In this document: in pieces, positions 14,652 to 23,577 of the stretch
Position numbering within the stretch: position 1 is the first letter of the stretch
Layout of the letters: every line of letters starts with the position of its first letter
Source of the DNA: a virus
IMG/VR virus record: IMGVR_UViG_3300032236_000403
Location: 1-33,608 of that record
Reading direction: 5' to 3' (one strand)
Length of the DNA stretch: 33,608 nucleotides
Translations under genes and position numbers: made by a program
Notes under the pieces: model-generated
Database searches by the model: none
The model's input: the letters and a program-made list of their open reading frames with translations, nothing else
What the model was told of the DNA's origin: nothing

Positions 14652-16733
14652 TTATGCTATGTCTGTTGTCGTATTGTAACTTGTAAATCCGTTTTCTTTA
14701 ATCACCTTGAGAACGCTAGGAACACGTCCTGCAAGTTCTTCTCGGTGACTGACAAGCCATACAGATTTATTACGTCTACGGGACATTTCTTTTAGAATTG
14801 CCATTGAGTTTTCTACACCGATGCTGTCAAGACCGCTATCAATGAGTTCGTCAATGAACAGGGTATTGATTGGGAAGTATAGATTTTCCCAAACATCTCT
14901 GAATGCAAACGAAAGTCCGAGAATGAGACGATTACGTTCACCGCGTGACAGATTGTCAAAGTCTAGTTCACGGCCCAGTTCAGTAATCTCAACTGAGAGA
15001 TCGTTCATGAACACAACTGTATGCGGAAGTCCGATCTTGTCAAGATAATGAGTCAGCCTTGCGTTAAGATACGATAAGTTTTGATCAATGATCTTCTTAC
15101 GAACGAAGCTATCCTTGCTAGTCAGCAAGTCAAGCAGGAACTTCAAGTGATCTCCTAGCTTTGATAGATTGTTGATGATTTCAAAATCAACTGGTTGTAG
15201 AGCGTTTGCTTCCATATCACTGATTTGATCAATGTATGGATCAACATCCTCTGCCTTCTTCTCAATCTGCTTAATCAAACTTGCGACAACACTGCGATGT
15301 TCAATAGCTTCGGCTTCAGTATCATAGTGCGTGACTGGGGGAGCACCTAACACTTCATTGGTGCATTCTTCGTCAATCTGTTCTGCATACGGATCAGTCT
15401 CAGCTAATTTAGCATCAATCTGATTCTGAATGTTCTCAAGTTCGGAGCCGTGTTTGATTGCCTCTGCTTCAGAAGCGTAGTGTGTGACTGGAATCGTGCC
15501 CAAATCAAACAGAGAATTTTTATTTTTTTCTAAATCAGTTTGGGTTTGGGCAAGCTCAGTTTTTGCAGTAGCAAGAAGTTCACGTTTACTGTTTACAACT
15601 TCAGTATGATTTTCATCGTGAAAATCTTGCCCACAAGCATAACACTTGTTAGCTTCAAGTGTGCTTATCTCATCTTCTAACTTAGCTACAAGTGCGATAT
15701 CTTTCTTGAGAGTTGTTTCTAACGCAGCGATGGTCTTGTTGAGAGCGGCAAGTTCAATCTTATTGGCATTGTATACCTTAAGATCATAATGTGCCTGTAA
15801 CTCTGCTGTAATATCAATTGTCTTTAGATTGTCGTAGCTAGCCTGCAGGACAGCAACATCAGCATCTCGCTTCTGCAACCATGCAGTTTGTCTTGCGATG
15901 AGAGTATTACACGCATCTTGCTTCTTCTTTTTCTCGTTGTAGACTGTTAAGTCTTTATGAGCCTGAAGTTCTGCAACGATATCAATCTTACTCAACCCAT
16001 CATAATCACTGACTAGCTTATCAAGGTCTTCAGAGTGTTTTGCATTCCAAAGACGCTGGCGGCGGCGAAGATTCTCAATCTGTTCTTCAACTCGCTTGTT
16101 AGCTTCTTGAATGGTCTTAACCTTGAACTGTTCCTGTTCAATCGTTTCTTTATTGGACTTGATCTTTAGCTTAATCGCTTCTGCTTTCTCTGAAAGCAGA
16201 GTGATGCCGAGCAATTGTTCAATGATCTTACGCTGCTCACCTGCACCGAGTGATAGAAACGGTTCAGTATAGGTGTTCAATGCAACGATATGCTTGAACA
16301 TATCGTGAGACATGCCCAGAGTACGCTCAATTTCCTTTTGCGTATCCTTGTTCTCTCCCTGAGCAGTATCTTTGTCATCAGCCTGCTCAACCCCATTGAT
16401 GTAGAATCTGAGAACGTTTGGTCTACGACCGCGTTCAATCTTATAGTCAATCCCCTTAGAAGAATACTCCAACGTAACCATCATACCTTTACCATTGGTA
16501 CGATTGATCAGGTTGTCCTTACGAATCTTGTTGATCGGTGAGTCAAACGCAGCATATGACAACGCTTGCATAAGCGAAGTCTTACCCGTACCGTTACGAG
16601 AACCATCACCGCCTAAGTCTAGGTTTTCACCTAGAATAAGCGTGAGTTCTTTACTGTCAAAGTTTACAGCTTGTGTTACTGCACCAATTGACAAGAAGTT
16701 ACGAAGTGTGATATTCTTAAGTACGATACTCAT
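14652..16733 (-). CDS. gp46: Recombination endonuclease subunit, Rad50/SbcC-type ATPase (gp46-like)
   Basis: This 693-aa SMC-type ATPase has Walker A GDGSRNGTGKTS near residue 45, long coiled coils on both sides of a zinc hook CYAC near 365, signature LSRGERNRLILGLSF near 593, Walker B NTLFIDELIDSG near 622, and a switch His in LVSHREEL near 662. With gp47 it forms the complex that resects DNA ends for recombination-dependent replication. It is longer than T4 gp46 (560 aa), at least partly because each coiled-coil arm contains an internal duplication: about 56 residues at 243/299 (YD-x-L-x-x-IDI-x-AELQAH) and about 51 residues at 414/465 (PVTHY-x-x-EAEAI). Its start overlaps the gp47 stop by 4 bp (ATGA-type), so translation is coupled. 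Confidence 0.95.
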   Translation of the reverse strand: MSIVLKNITLRNFLSIGAVTQAVNFDSKELTLILGENLDLGGDGSRNGTGKTSLMQALSYAAFDSPINKIRKDNLINRTNGKGMMVTLEYSSKGIDYKIERGRRPNVLRFYINGVEQADDKDTAQGENKDTQKEIERTLGMSHDMFKHIVALNTYTEPFLSLGAGEQRKIIEQLLGITLLSEKAEAIKLKIKSNKETIEQEQFKVKTIQEANKRVEEQIENLRRRQRLWNAKHSEDLDKLVSDYDGLSKIDIVAELQAHKDLTVYNEKKKKQDACNTLIARQTAWLQKRDADVAVLQASYDNLKTIDITAELQAHYDLKVYNANKIELAALNKTIAALETTLKKDIALVAKLEDEISTLEANKCYACGQDFHDENHTEVVNSKRELLATAKTELAQTQTDLEKNKNSLFDLGTIPVTHYASEAEAIKHGSELENIQNQIDAKLAETDPYAEQIDEECTNEVLGAPPVTHYDTEAEAIEHRSVVASLIKQIEKKAEDVDPYIDQISDMEANALQPVDFEIINNLSKLGDHLKFLLDLLTSKDSFVRKKIIDQNLSYLNARLTHYLDKIGLPHTVVFMNDLSVEITELGRELDFDNLSRGERNRLILGLSFAFRDVWENLYFPINTLFIDELIDSGLDSIGVENSMAILKEMSRRRNKSVWLVSHREELAGRVPSVLKVIKENGFTSYNTTTDIA

Positions 16734-17746
16734 AGGTTACGATAAATCTCTAGCAATAGTTTCGGGTCATAGAAATCACTCTCAATCTTAGTGATTTGAT
16801 CAATAACAATTTGGTCAACACTTTCAAAGTTCACTTCGCCTGGTGCAAGATCCTGAGAAAACTCTGTATTCTTGATAGGAATCAATGACATTTCTCTTAG
16901 TCCATGTTGTGGAATGAGCGTTTCACGAATAAAATTAGCTTCTTCATATGAAATATCAATGTCAAGATGAACTCTGACACTAGACTTAGGAAGAAGAAGT
17001 CCTTCTGGATTGTCTAGAACATCACTTAGCTTATAGACACGAAAGACAGGTTGTCCAGGCCATGAATGAAACTCCGGGTCACCGCCCCACTCTAGAATCA
17101 TCATGCCTCTAGCATCATCCCCTGCGTCTGCATAGTTGTGCGGGAACGCATTACCTATATACCAAATGTTCTTGCGGCACTGACGCTTGTGAAAGTGACC
17201 AGAGAAGACCCACTCAAAACCCGAAACGTATTCTGAGTTGATCTCTCCGTGATCAGGCATCTCTACCATTGCGTTCATGTAGAAGTGTGGTAGTTCTAAG
17301 TGAGCAAATAGATACTTGCCCTTCATCTTGGGTAGCTTCTTGTAGTCTTCACCAACTAACCAGGGAGCGATGACTACATCATCTTGCTGAAACCAATCAT
17401 TTACGATGGTGACGTTAGGAAGATGATTAGCCCACTCTACTGAGTGAATGTCTCTACGATCACGATAGTAAAGGTCGTGATTGCCAGGAATGAAATACAC
17501 CCTGTCAAAGTTGTTGTTGAGCTTCTCTAACGCACGAAGCCCAAACTGAAGGGTGTGCATGTTGATGCTTGATCTATGGTGATTGTAGTCACCTAAGAAG
17601 AAACACGTTTCACACCCCTCAGCTTTAGCTTTAGCTATGAACCAATCTACGAATTCAATACAATCGGTATTGTGTTGTAGACTGTTACTCTTTAGTCCAA
17701 AATGAATGTCTGTGAAGACTGCCGCCTTCTTGAATAGTTCTGCCAT
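16730..17746 (-). CDS. gp47: Recombination endonuclease subunit, Mre11/SbcD-type nuclease (gp47-like)
   Basis: This 338-aa metallophosphoesterase matches the T4 gp47 length. Metal-binding motifs appear in order: FTDIHFG near residue 12, FLGDYNHHRS near 47, IPGNHDLYYR near 89, a His in FAHLELPHF, and SGHFHKRQ near 185. It is the nuclease partner of gp46 in end processing during recombination-dependent replication. The C-terminal 100 residues are the expected capping and ATPase-binding part. ATG with a nearby AAG and a more distant AAGGA. It is encoded directly upstream of gp46 and 49 bp downstream of the sigma factor gene. Confidence 0.95.
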   Translation of the reverse strand: MAELFKKAAVFTDIHFGLKSNSLQHNTDCIEFVDWFIAKAKAEGCETCFFLGDYNHHRSSINMHTLQFGLRALEKLNNNFDRVYFIPGNHDLYYRDRRDIHSVEWANHLPNVTIVNDWFQQDDVVIAPWLVGEDYKKLPKMKGKYLFAHLELPHFYMNAMVEMPDHGEINSEYVSGFEWVFSGHFHKRQCRKNIWYIGNAFPHNYADAGDDARGMMILEWGGDPEFHSWPGQPVFRVYKLSDVLDNPEGLLLPKSSVRVHLDIDISYEEANFIRETLIPQHGLREMSLIPIKNTEFSQDLAPGEVNFESVDQIVIDQITKIESDFYDPKLLLEIYRNL

Positions 17747-17795
17747 AATCTTACTATAGTGTCCTTAGTTGCAAATAGCAATCAGTTAGGTTACC

Positions 17796-18689
17796 TTAGT
17801 CTGCGGTCATCTTTACATCACGCATCTGTCTTGTGAATGAAGGATTAAGTCCGTTCATCTCAAGAATATCATCGCGGATGTTCTGATTACGCTTCTCTGA
17901 GTTAAGTACTCGGCAGAAGCTATTAGTAATGGCAGCAGTATAGTAAGCAAAAGGATTTGCAGACTTTGCTTCGTTGAAGCGAAGGCCAACATAGGTCAAT
18001 TGTAGAATAGCAGAGTTACGCATTTCGTCATTATATGTGTAACCACGCCAGTTGAACTTCATTGCATACTTCTCGCAGAGCATCATATACATACGAGCTA
18101 ACTTATTCGTGATGTTTCCGTGGTCCTTAGAGAAATGTCCGTTGTCAATTCCACCGACCCAGTGTGACTTTCCTACACATCTAAATGTGTTGGTTTCGTC
18201 TATCTTGAAATGTTGGAATGGAGGAAAGTTCACTTTAACGTGAACCATATCGTCAACTTCACCTTTTGTGGTCTTATCTTCTAAGTCAGAGAAGTCTTCT
18301 AAGTCATCATCTTCAAAAATGATGATGTCTTTTGCGGTCTTCTTCTTAGTTGTCTTGCGCGGTTGCTTCTGTGCGACTGGAATATGTTCCCAAGTCATTA
18401 CTCTGAAGACTAAATCTTCAGTAAGTATAGTGTCTGCTAGAATCTTCTCTCCCTTTTCTACAGAAAGCCAAGCTGCTCTAGTCTCTTTAGCTGCTTGAAT
18501 CTGATCGGGTTTTATTGCAAAATCTAGACTAGTTTCTAGCGGAGAATCAGGCATGTCAATAATTAAATCATATCTATTGTACTCCGGTTCAACAAAAGAA
18601 CAATAGGAGTTCTTACTAGTGTGGATTTCTTTTAGAATGTCTTTGTTGTTTAAGTAATTGGTCGGTCTCTTTGGTTTTGCTGCGATCAC
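17796..18689 (-). CDS. gp55: Late transcription sigma factor (gp55-like) with long N-terminal extension
   Basis: Residues about 175-297 carry the gp55-type sigma domain: CVGKSHWVGGIDNGHFSKDHG, RMYMMLCEKYAMKFNWRGYT, MRNSAILQLTYVGLRFNEAKSANPF, then a short tail with NPSFTRQM. T4 gp55 directs RNA polymerase to TATAAATA late promoters. The protein is 297 aa against 185 in T4. The extra N-terminal part has a folded-looking segment (YLNNKDILKEIHTSKNSYCS to LVFRVMTWEHIP, about 12-105) and a charged linker (KKTTKKKTAKD, then DDDLEDFSDLED). I chose the GTG at 18687-18689 because AAGGA lies 6 nt upstream. An ATG 7 nt further upstream is out of frame. This suggests damped translation. Confidence 0.88.
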   Translation of the reverse strand: MIAAKPKRPTNYLNNKDILKEIHTSKNSYCSFVEPEYNRYDLIIDMPDSPLETSLDFAIKPDQIQAAKETRAAWLSVEKGEKILADTILTEDLVFRVMTWEHIPVAQKQPRKTTKKKTAKDIIIFEDDDLEDFSDLEDKTTKGEVDDMVHVKVNFPPFQHFKIDETNTFRCVGKSHWVGGIDNGHFSKDHGNITNKLARMYMMLCEKYAMKFNWRGYTYNDEMRNSAILQLTYVGLRFNEAKSANPFAYYTAAITNSFCRVLNSEKRNQNIRDDILEMNGLNPSFTRQMRDVKMTAD

Positions 18690-18774
18690 GGGTCATCCTT
18701 TATAGTAACACAATTGTACTAATACCGTTGTATAAATGCAACAGCATTGGGTAAATTTTACGGTTTTTTGATAC

Positions 18775-18782
18775 GATAAATA
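18775..18782 (+). promoter_or_regulatory. Late-promoter-like octamer GATAAATA for the baseplate operon
   Basis: It would start transcription near 18788, about 26 nt before the gp48-like ATG at 18814, which has GAGGA upstream. It faces the octamer at 18795-18802. Confidence 0.6.
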
Positions 18783-18794
18783 CAATTAGCAGAG

Positions 18795-18802
18795 TATTTA
18801 TA
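18795..18802 (-). promoter_or_regulatory. Exact T4-type late promoter core TATAAATA toward gene 55
   Basis: This is a perfect match to the T4 core on the minus strand. The predicted start is near 18789, with a leader of about 100 nt to the sigma factor GTG. Late expression of the sigma gene from its own promoter class would be positive feedback. A chance match in A/T-rich DNA is possible. Confidence 0.5.
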
Positions 18803-18813
18803 CGAGGAAAAGT

Positions 18814-20307
18814 ATGACAAATCCGGTAACATTTGATGGAAGTAATGGTGGAACCATTGTTGCTACCCAAGATCCAAACACTGGACAACCTACCTACATT
18901 CTCAATTTACCGAGCGGTAAAACTCTGGGACCTATATCAAGTTCTGACTTCACTAGCGGAAATGCAAGTTTTAGTAGCGGGTTGACCGGAATAGGAACAC
19001 AACAAACAGCTACACTGTCATTAGGTAATTTTAGTTCAGGCGATGTTACTAGACCAGATGATATCGCGTTCTTACAAGGCCTCTATTCTAATGCACAAAG
19101 TATAGCATCACAGGCTCAGCAAGATTTTCAAACACAAGATACAACCGCACCAAACACTACTGCGGCAGACACCCCTTCAACTACTACGGGCACTACAGCA
19201 GATGCAGTAATTACAGCGGCCCCTATCACTGTTCCTCCAGTTGATACCTCAGCATTGCAAGTAACTCTGCCTCCTATTTCTGATCTAGCGACTGCTCCGC
19301 CCACTGTAGTTGTCACCCCACCTTCTTCAATTATTTCAGCAGATGTTCCTATTGCTATTAAACCGATCAGTTCTGCTGAGATTGCAAGTCTTGTACCGCC
19401 TGTTATTTTACCTGAAATCGGACCGACAGCACCTGCTGCTACTGGGGCGAGTTCAGGAATTACCGGCGCGAAACAGTCTGCTACTGCACAAGCAACTGCA
19501 CAGGATCAGGCTAATTTTAGTGCAGCAAAAGATTGGAGAGTTAGACTCGCTCTTGCTCCAGGAGCTAATTACCTATACAAGTCAAGTTCTCCTGGTATAT
19601 TAGAACCGCTTAAAGCTACAGATGGAGTCATTTTCCCTTATACTCCTACTATTAACGTAACCTATGCTGCAAACTATGATGCACAATCGGTAACGCATAG
19701 CAACTATAAAGTGTACCAGTATCAAAGCAGCAGCGTAGATTCAGTGAATGTTTCCGGTGACTTTACTTGCCAGGATGTGTTTGAAGCAAACTACTTATTA
19801 GCAACGATACATTTCTTTAGATCCATGACTAAAATGTTCTATGGTCAAGATACTAATCCAAAGAACGGAACTCCCCCTCCGCTCTGCTACATTTACGGTA
19901 TGGGCGGATATCAATTTGATGCATTGCCATTAGCAGTAACAGGTTTTACTTATAACTTACCGGCTGATGTTGACTACATCGCAACAACAGGAGCATCTCC
20001 TGCAGGGTCTCCTCAGCCATCTGTCACGAACAACAATACTAACAAATCTGCAAACTTTTTATCAGGCGCAGCGAGACTGCTAGGAATAAACATTGCACCC
20101 GGAGGCGCACCTAAACCACCTACATATCCTACTACACCAACTGCATCGGGGGAGAGTACGACTTGGGTACCAACTAAAATTCAACTTTCAATCACGTTTG
20201 CCCCAGTACAGAGCAGAAACATGGTATCAAACAAATTCAGCCTGCAAGAGTACGGCACTGGTAATCTTCTGCGTGGCTCTAAAAATCCAGGCGGAGGTAT
20301 GTGGTAA
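18814..20307 (+). CDS. gp48: Baseplate tail-tube cap/initiator protein (gp48-like)
   Basis: This 497-aa protein has a 220-residue N-terminal part of low complexity, rich in Thr, Pro and Ala (TTTGTTADAVITAAPITVPP), and a folded C-terminal part from about residue 235. Family-like stretches are DWRVRLALAPGANYLYK, VNVSGDFTCQDVFEANYLLA, ATIHFFRSMTKMFYGQD, LAVTGFTYNLPADVDYIATT and TWVPTKIQLSITFAPVQSR. In T4, gp48 and gp54 sit on top of the hub and start tube polymerisation. No separate gp54-like gene is seen in the window. The N-terminal tail has no parallel in T4 gp48. GAGGA precedes the ATG. First gene of the rightward baseplate unit. Confidence 0.72.
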   Translation: MTNPVTFDGSNGGTIVATQDPNTGQPTYILNLPSGKTLGPISSSDFTSGNASFSSGLTGIGTQQTATLSLGNFSSGDVTRPDDIAFLQGLYSNAQSIASQAQQDFQTQDTTAPNTTAADTPSTTTGTTADAVITAAPITVPPVDTSALQVTLPPISDLATAPPTVVVTPPSSIISADVPIAIKPISSAEIASLVPPVILPEIGPTAPAATGASSGITGAKQSATAQATAQDQANFSAAKDWRVRLALAPGANYLYKSSSPGILEPLKATDGVIFPYTPTINVTYAANYDAQSVTHSNYKVYQYQSSSVDSVNVSGDFTCQDVFEANYLLATIHFFRSMTKMFYGQDTNPKNGTPPPLCYIYGMGGYQFDALPLAVTGFTYNLPADVDYIATTGASPAGSPQPSVTNNNTNKSANFLSGAARLLGINIAPGGAPKPPTYPTTPTASGESTTWVPTKIQLSITFAPVQSRNMVSNKFSLQEYGTGNLLRGSKNPGGGMW

Positions 20308-20624
20308 TGTCAGGCAATCAGAATTTATATCCTAATACGAGTCCTTATAATGACACTAACGTAGTCTATGATAAGTTTTTAGACGTTATGGTTGCTCGTC
20401 CTATTCCAATGCTACCTAGCGATGTGTATATGGTACTTACTTCAGCTTACGAGTATAGACCTGATCTACTAGCTTACGACTTATACGGTGATGCTCGTCT
20501 TTGGTGGGTATTCGCTGCACGTAATCCAAATAAGTTGGGTCCTGATCCATACTTTAATTTTACGGCTGGCTCAGGCATATACATACCTAATATCAATACG
20601 TTGAAGACAGTATTAGGAACTTAA
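20307..20624 (+). CDS. gp53: Baseplate wedge subunit (gp53-like)
   Basis: A protein of 105 aa from the ATG at 20307, which overlaps the previous stop in TAATG and has GGAGGT 8 nt upstream. A GTG two codons earlier is less likely. The diagnostic stretch is YRPDLLAYDLYGDARLWWVF-AARNPN, followed by DPYFNF and IYIPN. This matches the gp53 wedge family, which joins wedge to hub in T4-type baseplates. It is shorter than T4 gp53 (196 aa), as in many T4-related phages. Confidence 0.88.
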   Translation: MSGNQNLYPNTSPYNDTNVVYDKFLDVMVARPIPMLPSDVYMVLTSAYEYRPDLLAYDLYGDARLWWVFAARNPNKLGPDPYFNFTAGSGIYIPNINTLKTVLGT

Positions 20625-20625
20625 A

Positions 20626-23571
20626 ATGGCATCACAGTCACAGACAGTAGGTGAAGTAACAATAACTGGTTCTAACTCAACAGCAGGTGGACCAGTAACT
20701 TTTTCTCTTAGCACTTCTATCGGAACTGTTTCTGGATTGAGTGCTAGTGATATTCAAAACGCAACCTATTCACCTGATCCAAATGACCCTAATAAAACTA
20801 TCGCTAATATCGGTAGTCATACAGTTTCAATGTCTAATGCAAAAGCACAATCACTGCAAGCAGGTGCTTCTTCTGCTGTAGATAGTATTACACAACAATT
20901 GTCGGCGGCGCCTGCTACTCCGCCGACTAACACTGCTACAGCAAACCCTGCGCCCGCAGCAGGTGGAACAACAGCAACCTCAGGTGGTAGTACCAACACA
21001 TTGACAGGCGCAGCGAACGGCGATAGCGGAGCACCGCAACCGTCTGCTCCGGGAACAGTACCGAAATCTCCTGCTGCAGGCGCTGGTGCAGGTGGAACGA
21101 CTGCTTCTACGGCTACAAACAATGCATCTACACCTCCGCCTAGCAAGCCTCAAAGTTCAACAAATAGTAATCTTCCCCCTACTCCTACTGGTTATCAATT
21201 TGAAGCAAGCAGTGCTAGTACTCAGAAAGTTGCTCCGATTTCTACCCCTGGCAAACGATTAAAAAATCCGTTAGGGGAGTTTCCAACTTATACGTATCAG
21301 ATTAGTTTATACATGATTACCCCTGATGCATATGAGGCGTTTGTTGCTAGCGGTAGAACAAAAGTTGATATTTTCAATAATCTTACTGCAGGAACAGGTG
21401 CAGGTGGAGCGTTCCTTGTTGCACAGAGCGGTGGTATCAACAACACTGTCAGTAAAAGAATGCCAGGCTTTGAGTTTGATTATGGTATTGACAATTTAGA
21501 AATCACACAGGCTATTAATGGTAAAGCTACACAAGATGCTAATGTTATTTCTGCTTATCAAATCAATTTTCAAATAACTGAACCATATGGTTTTTCATTT
21601 ATTCAAAAACTCAAACAAGCAAACGACATACTTGCTTCTTATGCCGGCGGCGCTCAAAATGCACCTCAAACAGGGTCCAGACAATTCTTTATTTTAGGAA
21701 TCAGATTCTTTGGATATAATACCGCAGGCGTGCCGGCTAAACCAACAGATACTATGTCTTACAATGGAACTGCTGCAGGACAGCCAAACAAGACTGGGGC
21801 AATTGATCCGTTGTCTGAAAACGGAGCAATATTTGAACATTTTTATGATATTACTATATCATCTCTCAAATTCAAACTTGATGGAAAGATGACTGTCTAC
21901 AATATTGAAGCAGCCAACGCAGGTACTCAAGCCGGATTTTCACAAAAACGAGGAACCATTAAGGAAAACACACCAATCACTGCAAGTACAGCAGCCGAAA
22001 TGTTAGACAAACTAGTAGTTAAATTAAACAAAGATCAACAACTTTTAGCTGATCAAAAGAAAATACAGTATCCTAACAAATATGAAATAGTATGGATGCC
22101 TGGAACACAGTCTATCATTGATGCTAGTATGATATCTGAAGCAGATAAAGACAAATCAAAGTCACCGGGCAGCGGCGCGACCTCAACTAAAGATGTGACT
22201 GCGGCAAACGAAGTGAAACATCAAACTGCTTCCACCGGAGTAGCACAAACGGTTACCTTTGGTCAGGGCACAAACATTATGGCAGCTATAACTCAGGTAA
22301 TTGCACAGAGTTCTTACATCAATGATGCATTAAAAGTAATTTACTCAACTCAACTAGAATCACCAGACTCTACTAAAGCACCGCCTGAAGTCAGTAATGC
22401 CCAAACAAAAAGAATTAGCTGGTTTAGTTGCTCTACCCAAATAAAAACTATTAAATGGGATAGCATAGTGAATGACTGGGCTTATGAGATGCAATACTTG
22501 ATTAATAAGTATGAAACACCGGTAGTAGACAGTGCATATGTATCCGCAGGAAAATCTTATCCTGGCGCACATAAACGATATGATTATTGGTATACTGGTA
22601 ACAACACAGAGATTCTTCAATATGAACAAACGTATGACAATTTGTTCTTCAACGTTGCAGTAAATCCTAGTGAAGGTTCAGCAGCGGCAACTCCAACTGG
22701 AAGCGGCGGCGCACCTGCTGCATCTGGTCCCTCTGCGCCAAACACTACGGCACTTGTTCCCGGAATGTTTACTTCTCAGCCGCGTATAGGTAAAACCGGA
22801 TACGGCATGGAAGCAACAAACAACTATATTACTTCTTTGTATGATCCAGGCTCATATGCTGAAGTAAACATGAGCATTTTAGGTGATCCTGATTATCTAA
22901 TACAGGAACCTGCTTTTAGTGAACAAGTTGTGTATGACAAAGTTTATGGTCCTAATGGATTTAATATTAATCCAGGTGGTGGCCAAGTATTCATTGAAGT
23001 TGACTTTAAAGAAGCGGTAGATTACACCAGTCAAACTGGTACATTAAGTATCAACGATTCTATTAGGTTTCAACCATATCCTGATGACATAGCTAAAAAA
23101 GTCAAAGGTATCTCGTACATGATTACTGATGTTGTTAGTAAATTTAAAGGAGGTTCTTTTACACAAGACTTGAAATTAGTAAATCCTCCTTTTGCTAGTG
23201 TAACTAGTGCAAATCCTGCTGCTGCCGATGGGGGAAGACCTCCTGCTGCCGCTACTCCAAATGCTGCTAATAACGGATCTCCTCCGGGCAATACTACACA
23301 AACATCAGGTAGCTCAGGAACAAAAGCTGATCCTACTTATAATTCAACAAATCCTACTTCTACCGCAACAAATACTAATAATCAAACACCTGCATCAGGA
23401 ACTACTCCTACTGGTCCTAATGCAGCTCCGGTTGCTAATGATGATGCTAGTTCAACTATTAACTATTCATCTAGTACAACAACTAATACAGTAACGGTAA
23501 ATGGTAGAACGACTAGCACAACTACTAATACAGTAAACGGTGTGACTACTACAACAACCCGAGGTGGATAA
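20626..23571 (+). CDS. Large baseplate hub-like structural protein (possibly gp27-type)
   Basis: This 981-aa protein has residues 1-190 of low complexity (Ala, Thr, Pro, Gly), a folded centre about 200-860 and a Ser/Thr/Asn-rich tail ending NTVNGVTTTTTRGG. The centre includes RMPGFEFDYGIDNLEITQAI, VISAYQINFQITEPYGFSFI and, at 770-850, a segment ending SYMITDVVSKFKGGSFTQDL. The last motif, a turn of type F-x-G-G-x-F-T-Q-x-L, is common at the C-terminus of hub proteins of the gp27 / gpD kind. It directly precedes the gp5-like spike gene, which supports a hub role. I do not recognise a closer family. The ATG at 20626 follows AGGA by about 8 nt. Confidence 0.55.
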   Translation: MASQSQTVGEVTITGSNSTAGGPVTFSLSTSIGTVSGLSASDIQNATYSPDPNDPNKTIANIGSHTVSMSNAKAQSLQAGASSAVDSITQQLSAAPATPPTNTATANPAPAAGGTTATSGGSTNTLTGAANGDSGAPQPSAPGTVPKSPAAGAGAGGTTASTATNNASTPPPSKPQSSTNSNLPPTPTGYQFEASSASTQKVAPISTPGKRLKNPLGEFPTYTYQISLYMITPDAYEAFVASGRTKVDIFNNLTAGTGAGGAFLVAQSGGINNTVSKRMPGFEFDYGIDNLEITQAINGKATQDANVISAYQINFQITEPYGFSFIQKLKQANDILASYAGGAQNAPQTGSRQFFILGIRFFGYNTAGVPAKPTDTMSYNGTAAGQPNKTGAIDPLSENGAIFEHFYDITISSLKFKLDGKMTVYNIEAANAGTQAGFSQKRGTIKENTPITASTAAEMLDKLVVKLNKDQQLLADQKKIQYPNKYEIVWMPGTQSIIDASMISEADKDKSKSPGSGATSTKDVTAANEVKHQTASTGVAQTVTFGQGTNIMAAITQVIAQSSYINDALKVIYSTQLESPDSTKAPPEVSNAQTKRISWFSCSTQIKTIKWDSIVNDWAYEMQYLINKYETPVVDSAYVSAGKSYPGAHKRYDYWYTGNNTEILQYEQTYDNLFFNVAVNPSEGSAAATPTGSGGAPAASGPSAPNTTALVPGMFTSQPRIGKTGYGMEATNNYITSLYDPGSYAEVNMSILGDPDYLIQEPAFSEQVVYDKVYGPNGFNINPGGGQVFIEVDFKEAVDYTSQTGTLSINDSIRFQPYPDDIAKKVKGISYMITDVVSKFKGGSFTQDLKLVNPPFASVTSANPAAADGGRPPAAATPNAANNGSPPGNTTQTSGSSGTKADPTYNSTNPTSTATNTNNQTPASGTTPTGPNAAPVANDDASSTINYSSSTTTNTVTVNGRTTSTTTNTVNGVTTTTTRGG

Positions 23572-23577
23572 GATAAT

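Noticed and set aside
18726-18741. Small hairpin GTTG/CAAC around TATAAATG in the gap before gene 55
   Set aside because: Only 4 bp with an 8-nt loop; too weak to support a regulatory claim.
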